A stretch of 61,567 nucleotides of DNA, from contig CP070811.1 of NCBI GenBank assembly GCA_020343875.1, positions 2,913,579-2,975,145 on the forward strand, read 5' to 3'. Shown in pieces: positions 17,826-26,854 of the stretch. The stretch's first letter is position 1. Each line of letters starts with the position of its first letter. The DNA is from Anaerolineales bacterium. GTDB taxonomy: Bacteria; Chloroflexota; Anaerolineae; 4572-78; NAK82. A program made the position numbers and the translations under genes. The notes beneath the pieces were generated by a model that saw only the letters and a list, made by a program, of their open reading frames with translations, was not told the origin of the DNA and searched no databases.

Positions 17826-18818
17826 ATGCAAATCTTGATGAGGTGGGTCCAATCGGCACTGAACTTGAGCCCAAGGCTACAGACCAAGCTCTTGGCCTCG
17901 TTGCTCATTATCCTGACGCTCTGGCTGCTCCGCCTGCTGGTCACTCGGTTTGCCACACGTCGAACCGAGGATGCCCGAGTCCACTATCGTTGGCGAAAGG
18001 CAACAGCCTACGCGGCGGTTGTCTTGGGTGTACTGCTCATCGGCGTGATGTGGCTGGAAGACATCCGATCCATGGCCGTGTACCTGGGATTGGTTTCGGC
18101 AGGTCTGGCTATCGCGCTGAAGGACCCCCTTGCTAACCTGTTCGGCTGGGCCTTCATCCTGTGGCGGCGGCCGTTTGTGGTCGGTGATCGTATTCAGATT
18201 GGCCAGTTCGCCGGTGATGTGATTGACTTACGCATCTTTCAATTCACACTACTTGAGATTGGGAACTGGGTGGACGCCGACCAAAGCACCGGACGCGTCA
18301 TCCACATCCCTAACGGTAAGGTCCTCAGCGAAGCGCTGGCCAACTATACCACAGGATTCGAATACATCTGGAATGAAGTGCCAGTTCGCGTGACGTTTGA
18401 GAGCAATTGGGAGAAAGCGAAAGAGATTCTCCAGGAGATTGCTGACCGGCACGCAGCCCAATTGAGCCAAGTCGCCGCAGATCGCATCCGACAGGCTGCA
18501 CGTCGTTTCATGATCCTGTACTCCAAGCTGGCACCCATCGTGTATACACAGGTGGAAGAGAATGGCGTGTTGCTGACGATCCGATATATGTGTGACCCTC
18601 GTCGGCGCCGCTCGAGTGAGCACGCCATTTGGGAAGATATTTTGAAGGCGTTTGCCGAACAACCGGATATCGAGTTTGCCTACCCAACCCAGCGCTTCTT
18701 TCAGCGCTGGATTGAGAGCCCCCAGGGGCGTGAGGGCCGCGGCGAGGGATCAGGCGTGACAATAGCAGAGACCAGCAGTGACCCGCAAGGCGTGTGTGAC
18801 ATGCCACACGGACTGTGA
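17826..18818 (+). CDS. MscS-family mechanosensitive channel
   Basis: 330 residues. Two N-terminal helices precede the pore region (AVYLGLVSAGLAIALKDPLANLFGWAF split over the channel-lining helix), followed by the beta domain (RPFVVGDRIQIG, GDVIDLRIFQFTL, IHIPNGKVL) and a soluble C-terminal domain to residue 290. MscS channels release ions and small solutes when membrane tension rises on osmotic downshock. The final 35 residues are a polar tail. The next gene, a diadenylate cyclase, starts within this stop codon (GTGA), so the two are translationally coupled. Confidence 0.92.
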   Translation: MQILMRWVQSALNLSPRLQTKLLASLLIILTLWLLRLLVTRFATRRTEDARVHYRWRKATAYAAVVLGVLLIGVMWLEDIRSMAVYLGLVSAGLAIALKDPLANLFGWAFILWRRPFVVGDRIQIGQFAGDVIDLRIFQFTLLEIGNWVDADQSTGRVIHIPNGKVLSEALANYTTGFEYIWNEVPVRVTFESNWEKAKEILQEIADRHAAQLSQVAADRIRQAARRFMILYSKLAPIVYTQVEENGVLLTIRYMCDPRRRRSSEHAIWEDILKAFAEQPDIEFAYPTQRFFQRWIESPQGREGRGEGSGVTIAETSSDPQGVCDMPHGL

Positions 18819-19750
18819 GCGCAGATATGAGCAAAGCTGGCGACCCCAGAAGAACCAGTCGTTCCGATGCGGAGCTGGCCCAGATGGTGGCCCAGGTGGC
18901 CCAGGCAGCTCGGGTTGATGCCATCATTTGCGCCACCGACACTGGCGCGTTGGCAGGGCGACTTCACAACCTGTCAGACCGGTTCCGGGTCATCGTCGCC
19001 ACGACCAATAGAGACACTGCTGATGCCCTGACACGAACGGACCTGGATACCATACTCCTGCCGCTTCGCGCAGCCAACAAATACAGCCAGGTCCGCCACG
19101 TTATCTCCGTCGCGCTCAAGGCGAGCAGGGTTGCGATGGGAGACCTGGTCGTTTGTGCCATAAGCCGCGACGTTTACCCTGAAGAGGGAGACCTGGTGGT
19201 TCTGACCGATGTAGAACCGAGCATTGAGCACCTTCCGCTCTCCGACGTCCTCAGACTCACCGACGGCATTCAGCTCCCGGTCATGGAGGCGGCTATTACC
19301 GTTGCCGGTAAAGTCGGGCGGGCGGCCCGGCGCGGAAAGCGCATTGGAGCTATCTTCATGCTTGGTGATTCTCACAAAGTTCTCGAGGGTTCCAAGCAAC
19401 TGGTCCCCAACCCCTTCCAAGGCCACGACGAAGCGGTGCGCAGGATCACAAACTCCGACATCCACGGAGCCCTGGTCGAGTTGTCCAAGCTCGACGGTGC
19501 CTTTGTCGTGCGCGGCGACGGGTTCATCCAGTCAGCGGGAGTTTTCTTGGCCCCCGCCGACGTCGAGATAGAGCTGCCAGTCGGTCTTGGTGCTCGACAC
19601 GCTGCAGCCGCCGCCGTCACCAAGCGCACCATTGCTACTGCGGTTGTCGTCTCCGCCACCGACGGCAACGTCCGGGTCTTTTCCGGGGGCAAGATGGTCC
19701 TGCAAATGGACCCCGAGGTAGAATATGGTCCTGTAACCGTAGAGGAGTAG
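18815..19750 (+). CDS. Archaeal-type diadenylate cyclase (DisA_N domain)
   Basis: 311 residues. An N-terminal alpha/beta domain (about 1-150) resembles the pyruvate-kinase-like domain of archaeal DacZ. A C-terminal DisA_N domain (about 165-305) has the catalytic D227-G-A motif (KLDGAFVVRGDG), the GVFLAP strand, and R261-H262 in GLGARHAAAAAVT, the counterpart of the RHR motif with its last Arg replaced by Ala. The enzyme class joins two ATP into cyclic di-AMP, which controls potassium and osmolyte traffic. GTG 18815 overlaps the MscS stop (GTGA); ATG 18827 is an alternative. The catalytic family is clear, but activity with the RHA variant is not proven by reading. Confidence 0.83.
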   Translation: MSADMSKAGDPRRTSRSDAELAQMVAQVAQAARVDAIICATDTGALAGRLHNLSDRFRVIVATTNRDTADALTRTDLDTILLPLRAANKYSQVRHVISVALKASRVAMGDLVVCAISRDVYPEEGDLVVLTDVEPSIEHLPLSDVLRLTDGIQLPVMEAAITVAGKVGRAARRGKRIGAIFMLGDSHKVLEGSKQLVPNPFQGHDEAVRRITNSDIHGALVELSKLDGAFVVRGDGFIQSAGVFLAPADVEIELPVGLGARHAAAAAVTKRTIATAVVVSATDGNVRVFSGGKMVLQMDPEVEYGPVTVEE

Positions 19751-19763
19751 GACCTTGGCTCAT

Positions 19764-19789
19764 GTTCGGCACAAGTGCTTGTGCCGGAC
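19764..19789. repeat. Imperfect palindrome after cyclase gene
   Basis: 12-base arms (19764-19775, 19778-19789) with one G-T mismatch around a central TG. It lies 13 bases after the cyclase stop. No T-run follows, so it may be a REP-like or RNA-stabilising element. Confidence 0.5.
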
Positions 19790-19837
19790 GATAGGTAAGA
19801 TTTGTTCAGGGGGAGCGCCCCCAGAGAGGAGAGTCCT

Positions 19838-20671
19838 GTGCCTGTGGACCCAGAATTCTGGACGCAAGTTGTGAACCGTATTGCATCGGACATCATGGCC
19901 TGGCTGCCCGCCCTGGCCAGCGCACTGGTTCTGCTGATTCTAGGCTGGGTGGTGGCTCGCCTAATTCAGGCCTTCCTGGCCGGCCTGCTGCGACGAATAG
20001 GAATCGACCGGCTGGCAGAGCGGGCCGGCGCCACTCACATCCTGGCCGAGTCGGGATTTGACCCCTCGGCTGCCAACCTGATCGCCCGATTGGTATATTG
20101 GCTGGTGCTGCTGGTGTTTGTCCTGGCCGCCGCCGAAAGTCTGGGGCTGCGGGGGGTGGCTGATACCTTCGGTGGGCTCCTGGCTTATCTGCCCAACGTG
20201 CTGGCTGCCGCGCTTATTTTGCTGTTGGGCAGCCTGGTTGCCCGGGTGGTAGGCGACGCCGTGGGGGCCCTGGCCACCCAGTCTGGTGCAAGCGCCGGCC
20301 CGATTGTAGGACAGGCAGTTCGCTACGCTTTGTTAACCTTCGTCGTCATCCTGGCCCTGGAGCAATTGGGCGTGGAAACCACCTTGCTAACCACCGTGGC
20401 CATCGCCCTGATTGCGGCCACGGCGCTGGCCTTGGCCCTCGCCTTCGGGTTGGGCAGCCGCGAGGTGGCTCGCAACATCATGGCCGGTTTTCACGCCAGC
20501 GAAGAATTCACCCTCGGCCAGAGCCTTACCGTGCGCGGGCACACCGGTCGGCTGGTCCACATCGGGACGGTGAAGTCCGTGATCGAAACCGAGGCCGGCC
20601 GTGTGTCACTGCCCAATTCGGCCTTGGTCGAGGAAGAAGTAACCACAGGCTCCACGGATACGGCGCTATGA
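19838..20671 (+). CDS. TM-helix family channel-like membrane protein (second)
   Basis: 277 residues from GTG 19838, supported by AGAGGAGAG upstream. It parallels the protein at 15275: WLPALASALVLLILGW, YWLVLLVFVLAAAESLGLRG, YLPNVLAAALILLLGSLVARV, then ALAFGLGSREVARNIMAGFHA and a beta segment with GRVSLPNSALVEEEVTTGS. The shared ending with the MscS beta-domain start suggests a channel or tension sensor. Its last codons overlap the start of the next gene (ATGA). A decayed copy lies at 24751-24957, including the upstream ribosome-binding site. Confidence 0.82.
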   Translation: MPVDPEFWTQVVNRIASDIMAWLPALASALVLLILGWVVARLIQAFLAGLLRRIGIDRLAERAGATHILAESGFDPSAANLIARLVYWLVLLVFVLAAAESLGLRGVADTFGGLLAYLPNVLAAALILLLGSLVARVVGDAVGALATQSGASAGPIVGQAVRYALLTFVVILALEQLGVETTLLTTVAIALIAATALALALAFGLGSREVARNIMAGFHASEEFTLGQSLTVRGHTGRLVHIGTVKSVIETEAGRVSLPNSALVEEEVTTGSTDTAL

Positions 20672-22404
20672 CGAGCCAGGATCACGTGGTACCCGCCGAT
20701 TACGTTGCCGGCCGCGTGCCGCCAGAGCGGCGCCAAGCGACGGAAGAACACCTGGCGCTTTGTAAGCAGTGCCGGGCGGCGGTTGAGGCCGCCCAGCACG
20801 TGTATCAAGCTCAGCGCTTTTCCAATACCACCCGCGCCTTTCTGAATTTCGCTGCCCGCACGGTGCAGGGAAGCGCCACAATGCTGGTGCCCTCGCTGCG
20901 TCGTTTGTCTTTTGATTCATCTCCCCCCGTGCCCGAGGCCAGGGCCGAGCGGCCAGTTTTTGAGCCGCTGCGCGTGCTGCAGCCGCGCATCGCGCGAGGA
21001 GCGCGAGGAGTACTGGGCCTGCTAGGCCGTTTCGGGCTGGTGTTGGCTTTGACGGTGGTCGTACTTCTGCTCCCCACCCCGTCCGGCCTGTCCTGGGAAG
21101 GACATCGGGCACTGGCGGTGTTTGTGTTCACAGGCAGTATCCTGGCCTTAGAGCCGGTGTCGCTGCCCATCGCCGCCTTGATGGTGCCTTTGGCGCAGGT
21201 GGCCTTGGGAGTGGCAGATACACCCCAGGCCTTCGAGACCTTTTCGCGGCCCGTTGTCTTCCTCATATTGTCCAGCCTGTTCCTGGCCGAGGCATTGCGC
21301 AAGCATGGGCTGACCCGCCGACTGGCATTGCGAACCATTGTGGCCTCAGGTGGCGGTGTGAGACAACTGCTATTGGGCCTGATGACCATCGCTGTTCTGT
21401 TCTCCATGTGGGTGGAGAACACGGCCACGGCCGCGGTCTTGATCCCGGTAGCCTTGACCATTTCCCGGCAGGTCCCTGATCCGAAGAAGGCGCGAGGACT
21501 CCTGGTATTGCTAGTGTTGGGGATTGCCTATGGGGCCAGTCTGGGAGGCATGGCCACCATCATGGGCTCTGCCTCCAACGCCGTTGCCTCAGGGTTCCTG
21601 GCCCAGATTCGGCCCTGGAGTTTTGTAGATTGGATGCGCTACGGATTGCCTGCTTTGCTGTTGATCTTTCCTCTAACCTGGTGGATTCTGCTGCGGTTGG
21701 TGCCTGTAGCCGTTCAACGCCTGGACATAGAGCCCGCTCGCCAGGAAGTGGGTAAGTTGGGCCCCATGAGCCGCGCCGAACGCGAGATCCTATTGACTAT
21801 GGCGGTGGCTGCTTTCTTCTGGGTCTCGGGCTCTTTCATCGAGCCAGCGCTGGGCCTGCCGACCACGTTGCTCTCTGCAGCTATGGTAGCCGTAGCCACA
21901 GTGGCCTATCTGGCCGTGCGAGAGATTATCAACTGGGAAGACGTCAAAGGAGTAAGCTGGGGCATTTTCCTCATCATTGGCGCCGGATTGTCGCTGGGCG
22001 AAACCCTGAGCCGGACTGGCGCTACCGACTGGTTCGCCAGTCTGATTACACCTGTGGTAACTGGCCCCCCGCTGTTAATCAGCCTTATGCTCCTGATATA
22101 CCTGTCAGCGCTGTTGACCAATGTAATGAACAACACCACCATCGCCGCCGTCTTTGTACCCATCCTCATCAGCCTGGCGCGAGTCGATCCTTCCTTGAAT
22201 ACCGTACAACTGGTGCTTCCGGTTACGCTGGCCACCACCTTCGGCTATTCTCTACCCTCTGCCTCTGGCCGCATGGCCCTCATCGCCGCCAGCGGCATCA
22301 TCGATCGTGGGGAAATGTTGCGCTACGGGCTGATCCTCACGATAGCCAGTTCAGCGGTCCTGGGACTGTTCTTCTACGCTTTGGCGTTCTTGAATTGGAT
22401 ATGA
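20668..22404 (+). CDS. SLC13-type permease with N-terminal zf-HC2 domain
   Basis: 578 residues. Residues 1-45 form a zf-HC2-like anti-sigma zinc finger (ADYVAGRVPPERRQATEEH, H28-x3-C32-x2-C35), matching the spacing of the anti-sigma factor at 14902. A basic, flexible linker (about 50-125) leads to a DASS/SLC13 transporter (about 130-578) with two inverted-repeat signatures, WVENTATAAVLIPVAL and MNNTTIAAVFVPI, plus GASLGGMATIMGSASNAVA. SLC13 proteins move dicarboxylates, sulfate or similar anions, usually with sodium. The fusion suggests a transporter that captures an ECF sigma factor at the membrane. Unlike the other two permeases here it has no RCK_C domains. The start overlaps the previous stop (ATGA). 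Confidence 0.85.
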   Translation: MTSQDHVVPADYVAGRVPPERRQATEEHLALCKQCRAAVEAAQHVYQAQRFSNTTRAFLNFAARTVQGSATMLVPSLRRLSFDSSPPVPEARAERPVFEPLRVLQPRIARGARGVLGLLGRFGLVLALTVVVLLLPTPSGLSWEGHRALAVFVFTGSILALEPVSLPIAALMVPLAQVALGVADTPQAFETFSRPVVFLILSSLFLAEALRKHGLTRRLALRTIVASGGGVRQLLLGLMTIAVLFSMWVENTATAAVLIPVALTISRQVPDPKKARGLLVLLVLGIAYGASLGGMATIMGSASNAVASGFLAQIRPWSFVDWMRYGLPALLLIFPLTWWILLRLVPVAVQRLDIEPARQEVGKLGPMSRAEREILLTMAVAAFFWVSGSFIEPALGLPTTLLSAAMVAVATVAYLAVREIINWEDVKGVSWGIFLIIGAGLSLGETLSRTGATDWFASLITPVVTGPPLLISLMLLIYLSALLTNVMNNTTIAAVFVPILISLARVDPSLNTVQLVLPVTLATTFGYSLPSASGRMALIAASGIIDRGEMLRYGLILTIASSAVLGLFFYALAFLNWI

Positions 22405-22435
22405 CCACATCTGGAGCTCAAAATGGGGAGGACCT

Positions 22436-22783
22436 ATGCGGGTCTTGGTGATAGGCGCCGGGCGTACCGGCGCACAGGTTTTGCGGCAGTTGCAGAAAAA
22501 CCCTGATCTCACGGTGTTGACGGTGGACCCCCGCGAGAAGCCCTATGCCGTCCAGCAGGGGATCATCGCCGGGATTGACATCCACGAGGCGCTGACCCCG
22601 CTGACGCTGGAGTACGTCTTGGAGCGTACCCGGCCAGATCTGGCCCTGTTAACCACCACCACCGAGGATCTGGGTCTGGGCAAAGCTCCTGGCATGGACA
22701 TCCTGGCTGGCGCGCTGCGTGAAGAACTGGCGGCCATCGCCGAAGTGCCCGTGATTTCGGTAGCCCGGACCGGGGGTAGCTAG
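22436..22783 (+). CDS. Small Rossmann (RCK_N/TrkA_N-like) protein
   Basis: 115 residues beginning VLVIGAGRTGAQVLRQLQ, a GxGxxG nucleotide-binding motif, followed by an acidic strand end (LTVDPR) and further alternating helices and strands. This is the first half of an RCK_N/TrkA_N or pyridine-nucleotide fold without a C-terminal domain. Such modules bind NAD(H) or ATP and gate potassium systems. It sits 31 bases after the zinc-finger permease and before an RCK_C-containing permease, so it could be a detached regulatory subunit. The fold is reasonably sure; the role is inferred. Confidence 0.65.
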   Translation: MRVLVIGAGRTGAQVLRQLQKNPDLTVLTVDPREKPYAVQQGIIAGIDIHEALTPLTLEYVLERTRPDLALLTTTTEDLGLGKAPGMDILAGALREELAAIAEVPVISVARTGGS

Positions 22784-22823
22784 CTGGGGACTCCGTGGTA
22801 CCTGAGAAGAAATCTCTTGAATC

Positions 22824-22954
22824 ATATCTGACGTCAGCGCACGGCTGCCGGCCCTGGCGGGCGCGCTGATTCTGCTGATCGTTTCGCGCTCCAAGACCTC
22901 GGAGGTCCCCAAGGACTTCCGGAGTCTGGGCACCGACAAGGAGAGACTGGAAGG
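22824..22954 (+). pseudogene. Scar of a TM-helix paralogue
   Basis: The text SARLPALAGALILLIV (22835-22882) resembles the LPALASALVLLIL helix of the protein at 19838, without a start or the rest of the gene. A 13-base palindrome follows at 22895-22907. Probably a collapsed copy of that gene family. Confidence 0.4.
22895..22907. repeat. GACCTCGGAGGTC palindrome
   Basis: Six-base arms around one G. It shares CCTCGGAGG with the 29-base palindrome at 17746-17774, suggesting a dispersed palindromic element. Confidence 0.4.
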
Positions 22955-24739
22955 ATGACCCCACAAATTGCGCTCACACTCACCATCATCGCCGCTGCGG
23001 TGATCCTCTTCGCCACGGAGAAGTTGCGGGTGGATCTGATCGCCGTGTTGGTTCTTCTGACCGTGGCTCTGACTGGCCTGGTAAGTCCGGAGGAGGTATT
23101 TCTCGGCTTTGCCAGCCCGGCTGTTATAACGGTATGGGCTGTTTACATCGTGTCCGGCGCGCTGTTCAAAACCGGCGTGGCCGACATCTTGGGGCAGCGC
23201 ATCATCCGATTGGCCGGCACCAGCGAGCCGAGGCTCATCGCGGTGCTTATGCTGACCTGTGGCACCATGTCCGCCTTCATGAACAACATCGGTGCAACCG
23301 CGGTGTTGCTGCCGGCGGTGGTAGGCATCTCCCGCCAGAGCAAGATCCCGCTGTCCCGATTGCTCATCCCGTTGTCGTTCTCATCCCTCATGGGGGGCAA
23401 CATGACCCTTATCGGCACGCCGCCTAACGTATTGGCGACCAGTATCCTGGTCGATCGTGGACTTCCTACCTTCAGCTTCTTCGACTTCACACCTATGGGC
23501 ATTGTTGTCTTTGGGACGGGCATTCTGTACATGGTGCTGGCGGGCCGTCACCTGCTGCCGGCACGGGCGCCAGAAGATGAGCGGCAGGCGGCGTACCAAC
23601 TGCGAGAATACGTCAGCGAGGTCAGAGTGGTGCCCGATAGCCGGCTGGCTGGCGCCACCCTGGAAGAGTCCCGACTGGGTGCCGACTATGATCTGACTGT
23701 CATCGCCATTGTTCGGGACAGCGAAGTTCGAACGGCGCTACACCGCAACACGCATATCCAGCCGAACGATCTCTTGATGGTGGAGGGCGGTGTGAACGAC
23801 TTGCTGCGTGCCCGCGATGATCTGGGTTTCGTGATCGAGGCGGAACGAACTATGGGGTTGGATGACCTCGATCCGGAGAAGGTGCACGTTGTGGAGGCTA
23901 CCCTGGCCCCTCGCTCCCCCATGGTGGGCCGCACCCTGCGCGAAATGCGGTTCCGTGACCGATACGGATTTACCGCCCTGGCTGTCTGGCGTCAGGGAGA
24001 AGTGATCACCGAACGTCTGCGCGACGTCCGCCTTCAATTTGGGGATGCGCTTCTGCTGCAAGGCCCCCGCAGCCGGCTGCCGGCCCTTCAGGAGGGGATT
24101 GAATTCCTGGTGTTGGAGCCGGTGATGCAGGAACTCCGTCGGCGGCACAAGGCGGTGATCGCCGTCGCCATCATGGGACTGGTTTTGGCGCTGGTGACCG
24201 CGGCGGACTTTCACATCTCCATGGCCATGGTCATTGGATCCGCGCTGATGATCCTGACTGGCTGTCTGACGATGGACGAAGCCTACGAGAGCATCGAGTG
24301 GCGCAGCGTGTTTCTCATCGCTGGCATGCTGCCTCTAGGCACAGCCATGGAAACCACCGGCACAGCAGATTTTCTGGCCGACCTGATCGTGGGTGCTATG
24401 GGCGGCCTGGGTCCTATGGCCGTTCTGGGTGGCATCTACATCCTGGCGGCTCTGATCACCGAGCCTATGTCGAACGCGGCTGCCACCGTGCTAATGGTAC
24501 CCATTGCCATCGACGTCGCCTTGGGGCTGGGAGCCAACCCTCAGTCCTTCGCCCTGGCCACGGTCATCGGGTCCTCCACCAGCTTTCTCACGCCGGTGGG
24601 CCATCAGGCCAACGTGCTGGTCTTTGGGCCGGGGGGTTACCGCTTTTTTGACTACACCCGGGTGGGGGCGCCCCTCAATGTGGTTCTCTTCATCTCCACC
24701 ATGGTCTTCCTGCCCATCCTGTGGCCGCTATACCCATAG
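22955..24739 (+). CDS. SLC13-family permease with paired RCK_C domains
   Basis: 594 residues. An N-terminal helix bundle (about 1-200: ATEKLRVDLIAVLVLL, FASPAVITVWAVYIVS, NNIGATAVLLPAVVGISR, GTPPNVLATSIL) is followed by two RCK_C/TrkA_C domains (about 215-300 and 305-390: RLAGATLEESRLGADYDLTVIAI; PMVGRTLREMRFRDRYGFTALAV) and a second helix bundle (about 400-594, including EPMSNAAATVLMVPIAI and TPVGHQANVLVFGPGGY). It likely moves anions such as dicarboxylate or sulfate. RCK_C domains bind small regulators, c-di-AMP among them in KtrA and CpaA. A close paralogue of identical length is at 27814. Confidence 0.9.
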   Translation: MTPQIALTLTIIAAAVILFATEKLRVDLIAVLVLLTVALTGLVSPEEVFLGFASPAVITVWAVYIVSGALFKTGVADILGQRIIRLAGTSEPRLIAVLMLTCGTMSAFMNNIGATAVLLPAVVGISRQSKIPLSRLLIPLSFSSLMGGNMTLIGTPPNVLATSILVDRGLPTFSFFDFTPMGIVVFGTGILYMVLAGRHLLPARAPEDERQAAYQLREYVSEVRVVPDSRLAGATLEESRLGADYDLTVIAIVRDSEVRTALHRNTHIQPNDLLMVEGGVNDLLRARDDLGFVIEAERTMGLDDLDPEKVHVVEATLAPRSPMVGRTLREMRFRDRYGFTALAVWRQGEVITERLRDVRLQFGDALLLQGPRSRLPALQEGIEFLVLEPVMQELRRRHKAVIAVAIMGLVLALVTAADFHISMAMVIGSALMILTGCLTMDEAYESIEWRSVFLIAGMLPLGTAMETTGTADFLADLIVGAMGGLGPMAVLGGIYILAALITEPMSNAAATVLMVPIAIDVALGLGANPQSFALATVIGSSTSFLTPVGHQANVLVFGPGGYRFFDYTRVGAPLNVVLFISTMVFLPILWPLYP

Positions 24740-24750
24740 CGGAGAGGAGA

Positions 24751-24957
24751 GTACAATTCTTGTAGACCTCCAGTTTTGGCCACAAACCTTGAGCAGCATC
24801 CTGGCAGAAATCCTGACCTGGGTGCCGGCACCGGCCGGCGTCCTGCTTCTGCTAGGCTGGCCAATGGCCTGGCTGGTAAACTGGCCTATCCTGCTGGTGT
24901 TCGTGTTGGCTGCGGCACAAAGTCCGGGATTGCGCGGTGTGGCCCAGGTGCATTCGA
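24751..24957 (+). pseudogene. Decayed TM-helix channel gene
   Basis: Reads VDLQFWPQTLSSILAEI, TWVPAPAGVLLLLGW, then directly NWPILLVFVLAAAQSPGLRG. These match the start (VDPEFW), the first helix and the third helix of the protein at 19838, with the part between deleted. Even the upstream GAGAGGAGAG is shared. The frame then continues to 25205 into sequence I do not recognise. Confidence 0.65.
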
Positions 24958-25210
24958 TCATCCGCGAGGGCGATGTGCGCGTCCAACTGCTCGACGTGGT
25001 CCGCGAGGTGCGGCCTGATGGGCCGTTTCTCAGCTGGCCGCTGCGCGGTGCGGGCCGCCCCCGCTTCAAGTCCGACGCGTTCCGGGCTTACGTCGCTGAA
25101 TTGGACTGGGAGACAAATACCTGCGTCGATGTGGCTTCTTGCACCGCCGCACGCGAGAGAGCCGATCTGAGTTTCGCCAGGGGGCTTGCTGGCGGGGGGA
25201 GATGACATAA

Positions 25211-25357
25211 GTTGTCCACAAGGTCACAGGCTATGCGGTTAGCGCCTTGGCCGTCTTCTTGATCACCGGCATTTGGCTGGAGCACGTTGGCAATCTATCG
25301 GTGGCATTGGGAATCCTGGGCGCCGGTCTGGCTTTCGCCCTGCAAGAAGTGATTTGA
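25211..25357 (+). pseudogene. MscS pore fragment
   Basis: Reads VVHKVTGYAVSALAVFLITG, WLEHVGNLSVALGILGAGLA, then FALQEVI and a stop. This matches the second and pore helices of MscS (compare YLGLVSAGLAIALKD in the gene at 17826). No start or beta domain remains. Confidence 0.6.
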
Positions 25358-26714
25358 ACGTCCTGGCCATCCTGCGCGCCGACCAGAATCGACTGGCTCC
25401 TGGCCCGGCTGCCCTGCTCCGCCCCGGCGACCGACTGCTGGCCGAGCTGGAGCTTTCTCCCCAGTCTTCATTGCCCGGCCAGACGCTGAAGCAGATCGAC
25501 TTTCGGCGCCGCTTTGGCGCGGTCGTGCTTGCCATCCGCCGAGGCGGGGGTGTGGTGCGGACTAACATCGAGAAGCTGCCACTGCAGCGGGACGACGTCT
25601 TGCTGGTCTAGGGGACCCGCGAGCAGCTCGACGTGCTGCGTGCCGAGTCGGAGTTCCTGCTTTCCAGTGCCGCGGCCACAGAAGGATACCGCCTGGAGGA
25701 GCGGCTGGTCGCGATGCGGGTGCCCGATGACTCGCCCCTGGTGGACAAAACGCTGGTCGAGAGTCGCCTGGGCGACGCCTTTGGGTTGGGGGTGATGGGC
25801 ATCGTTCGCGAGAGATCGATCACCAAGCGCCGCCGGACGCGGCCGAGCTGGAATCGGAGCACGTGGGCCTGGTGGAAGCGGTGCTCTCGGCCCGTACCAC
25901 GGTGGCGGGTATAACCTTGCGTCAGATCCACTTCCGTGAAAAGTAGAGACTGAGCGTGCTGGCTATCAGGCGCGAGGGCCGGGCCTATCGATCCAACCTG
26001 CGAGACATGGCCTTGCGCTTTGGCGACGCGCTACTGCCCTACGGACCCCGCGAGCGACTGCGGGTCCTGGGTCTCGAGCCCGACTTTCTGGTGCTGACTG
26101 AAGCAGCCCAGGAAGCACCGCGTTTGAGCAAAGCGCCCATTGCGCTGTTGATCATGGCCGCCGTCCTCACGCCGGTGATCCTCGGCTGGCTGCCCATCGC
26201 CATCGCTGCCGTGGCTGGCGTCATCCTGATGATCCTCACCCGCTGCCTGACGATGGAGGAGGCCTACGGTTCCATCGAGTGGAAAGCCGTCTTTCTCATC
26301 GCCGGGATGCTTCCCCTGGGCATCGCTATGGAGCAGACCGGCGCGGCCCGCTTCCTGGCCGAGGGGATGGTGGGACTGGTGGGCGGGCTGGGACCGTTAG
26401 CGGTGACCGCCGGCCCGTTCATCTTGGCCGCCTTGGCCTTCCAGGTTATGCCCAACCCGGCCGTGGCCGTTCTACTGGCTCCGATCGCGCTGAACACTGC
26501 CAACGACCTGGGGATGTCGCCCTACCCACTGATGATGGGCGTGGCAGTGTCCGCCTCTGCGGCGTTCCTCAGCCCCGTGGGCCATTCGGCTAACGTGTTG
26601 GTCATGGGCCCCGGTGGCTATCGGCTCGCCGACTATACCAAGGTGGGCATACTCCTCGCCCTGGTGGTGCTCGCGGTTGTGCTCCTTGTGCTGCCCATCT
26701 TCTGGCCCTTCTGA
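25354..26714 (+). pseudogene. Decayed SLC13/RCK_C permease
   Basis: A third relative of the two intact RCK_C permeases. RCK_C text (LPGQTLKQIDFRRRFGAVVL, PLVDKTLVESRLGDAFGLGV, TVAGITLRQIHFREK, RLSVLAIRREGRAY) leads into a complete second helix bundle (LGWLPIAIAAVAGVILM; SPVGHSANVLVMGPGGY) ending at 26714. Lesions: TAG at 25609-25611, a one-base shift between about 25815 and 25845, and TAG at 25944-25946. The first helix bundle is missing. Three or four RCK_C units are discernible, more than in the intact copies, so it was perhaps a differently regulated paralogue. Confidence 0.75.
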
Positions 26715-26854
26715 CAGCAGGTGGGTGACTGTGCGATGTCGACCCGGTCGACAACGCTTTGGTAGAGAAGTTGGAGGGAGCAACGGCTGTCCCGGTACGA
26801 CAGGTGATTCGGACCGTGGGGCGCAGCCTGCTCACGCCAGGAGGCACGATAGAG

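Noticed and set aside
25609..25946. Two in-frame TAG codons as recoded amber (pyrrolysine)
   Set aside because: A frameshift and a missing first half accompany them, and the intact paralogues have Gln/Pro and Tyr regions there; decay explains all three.
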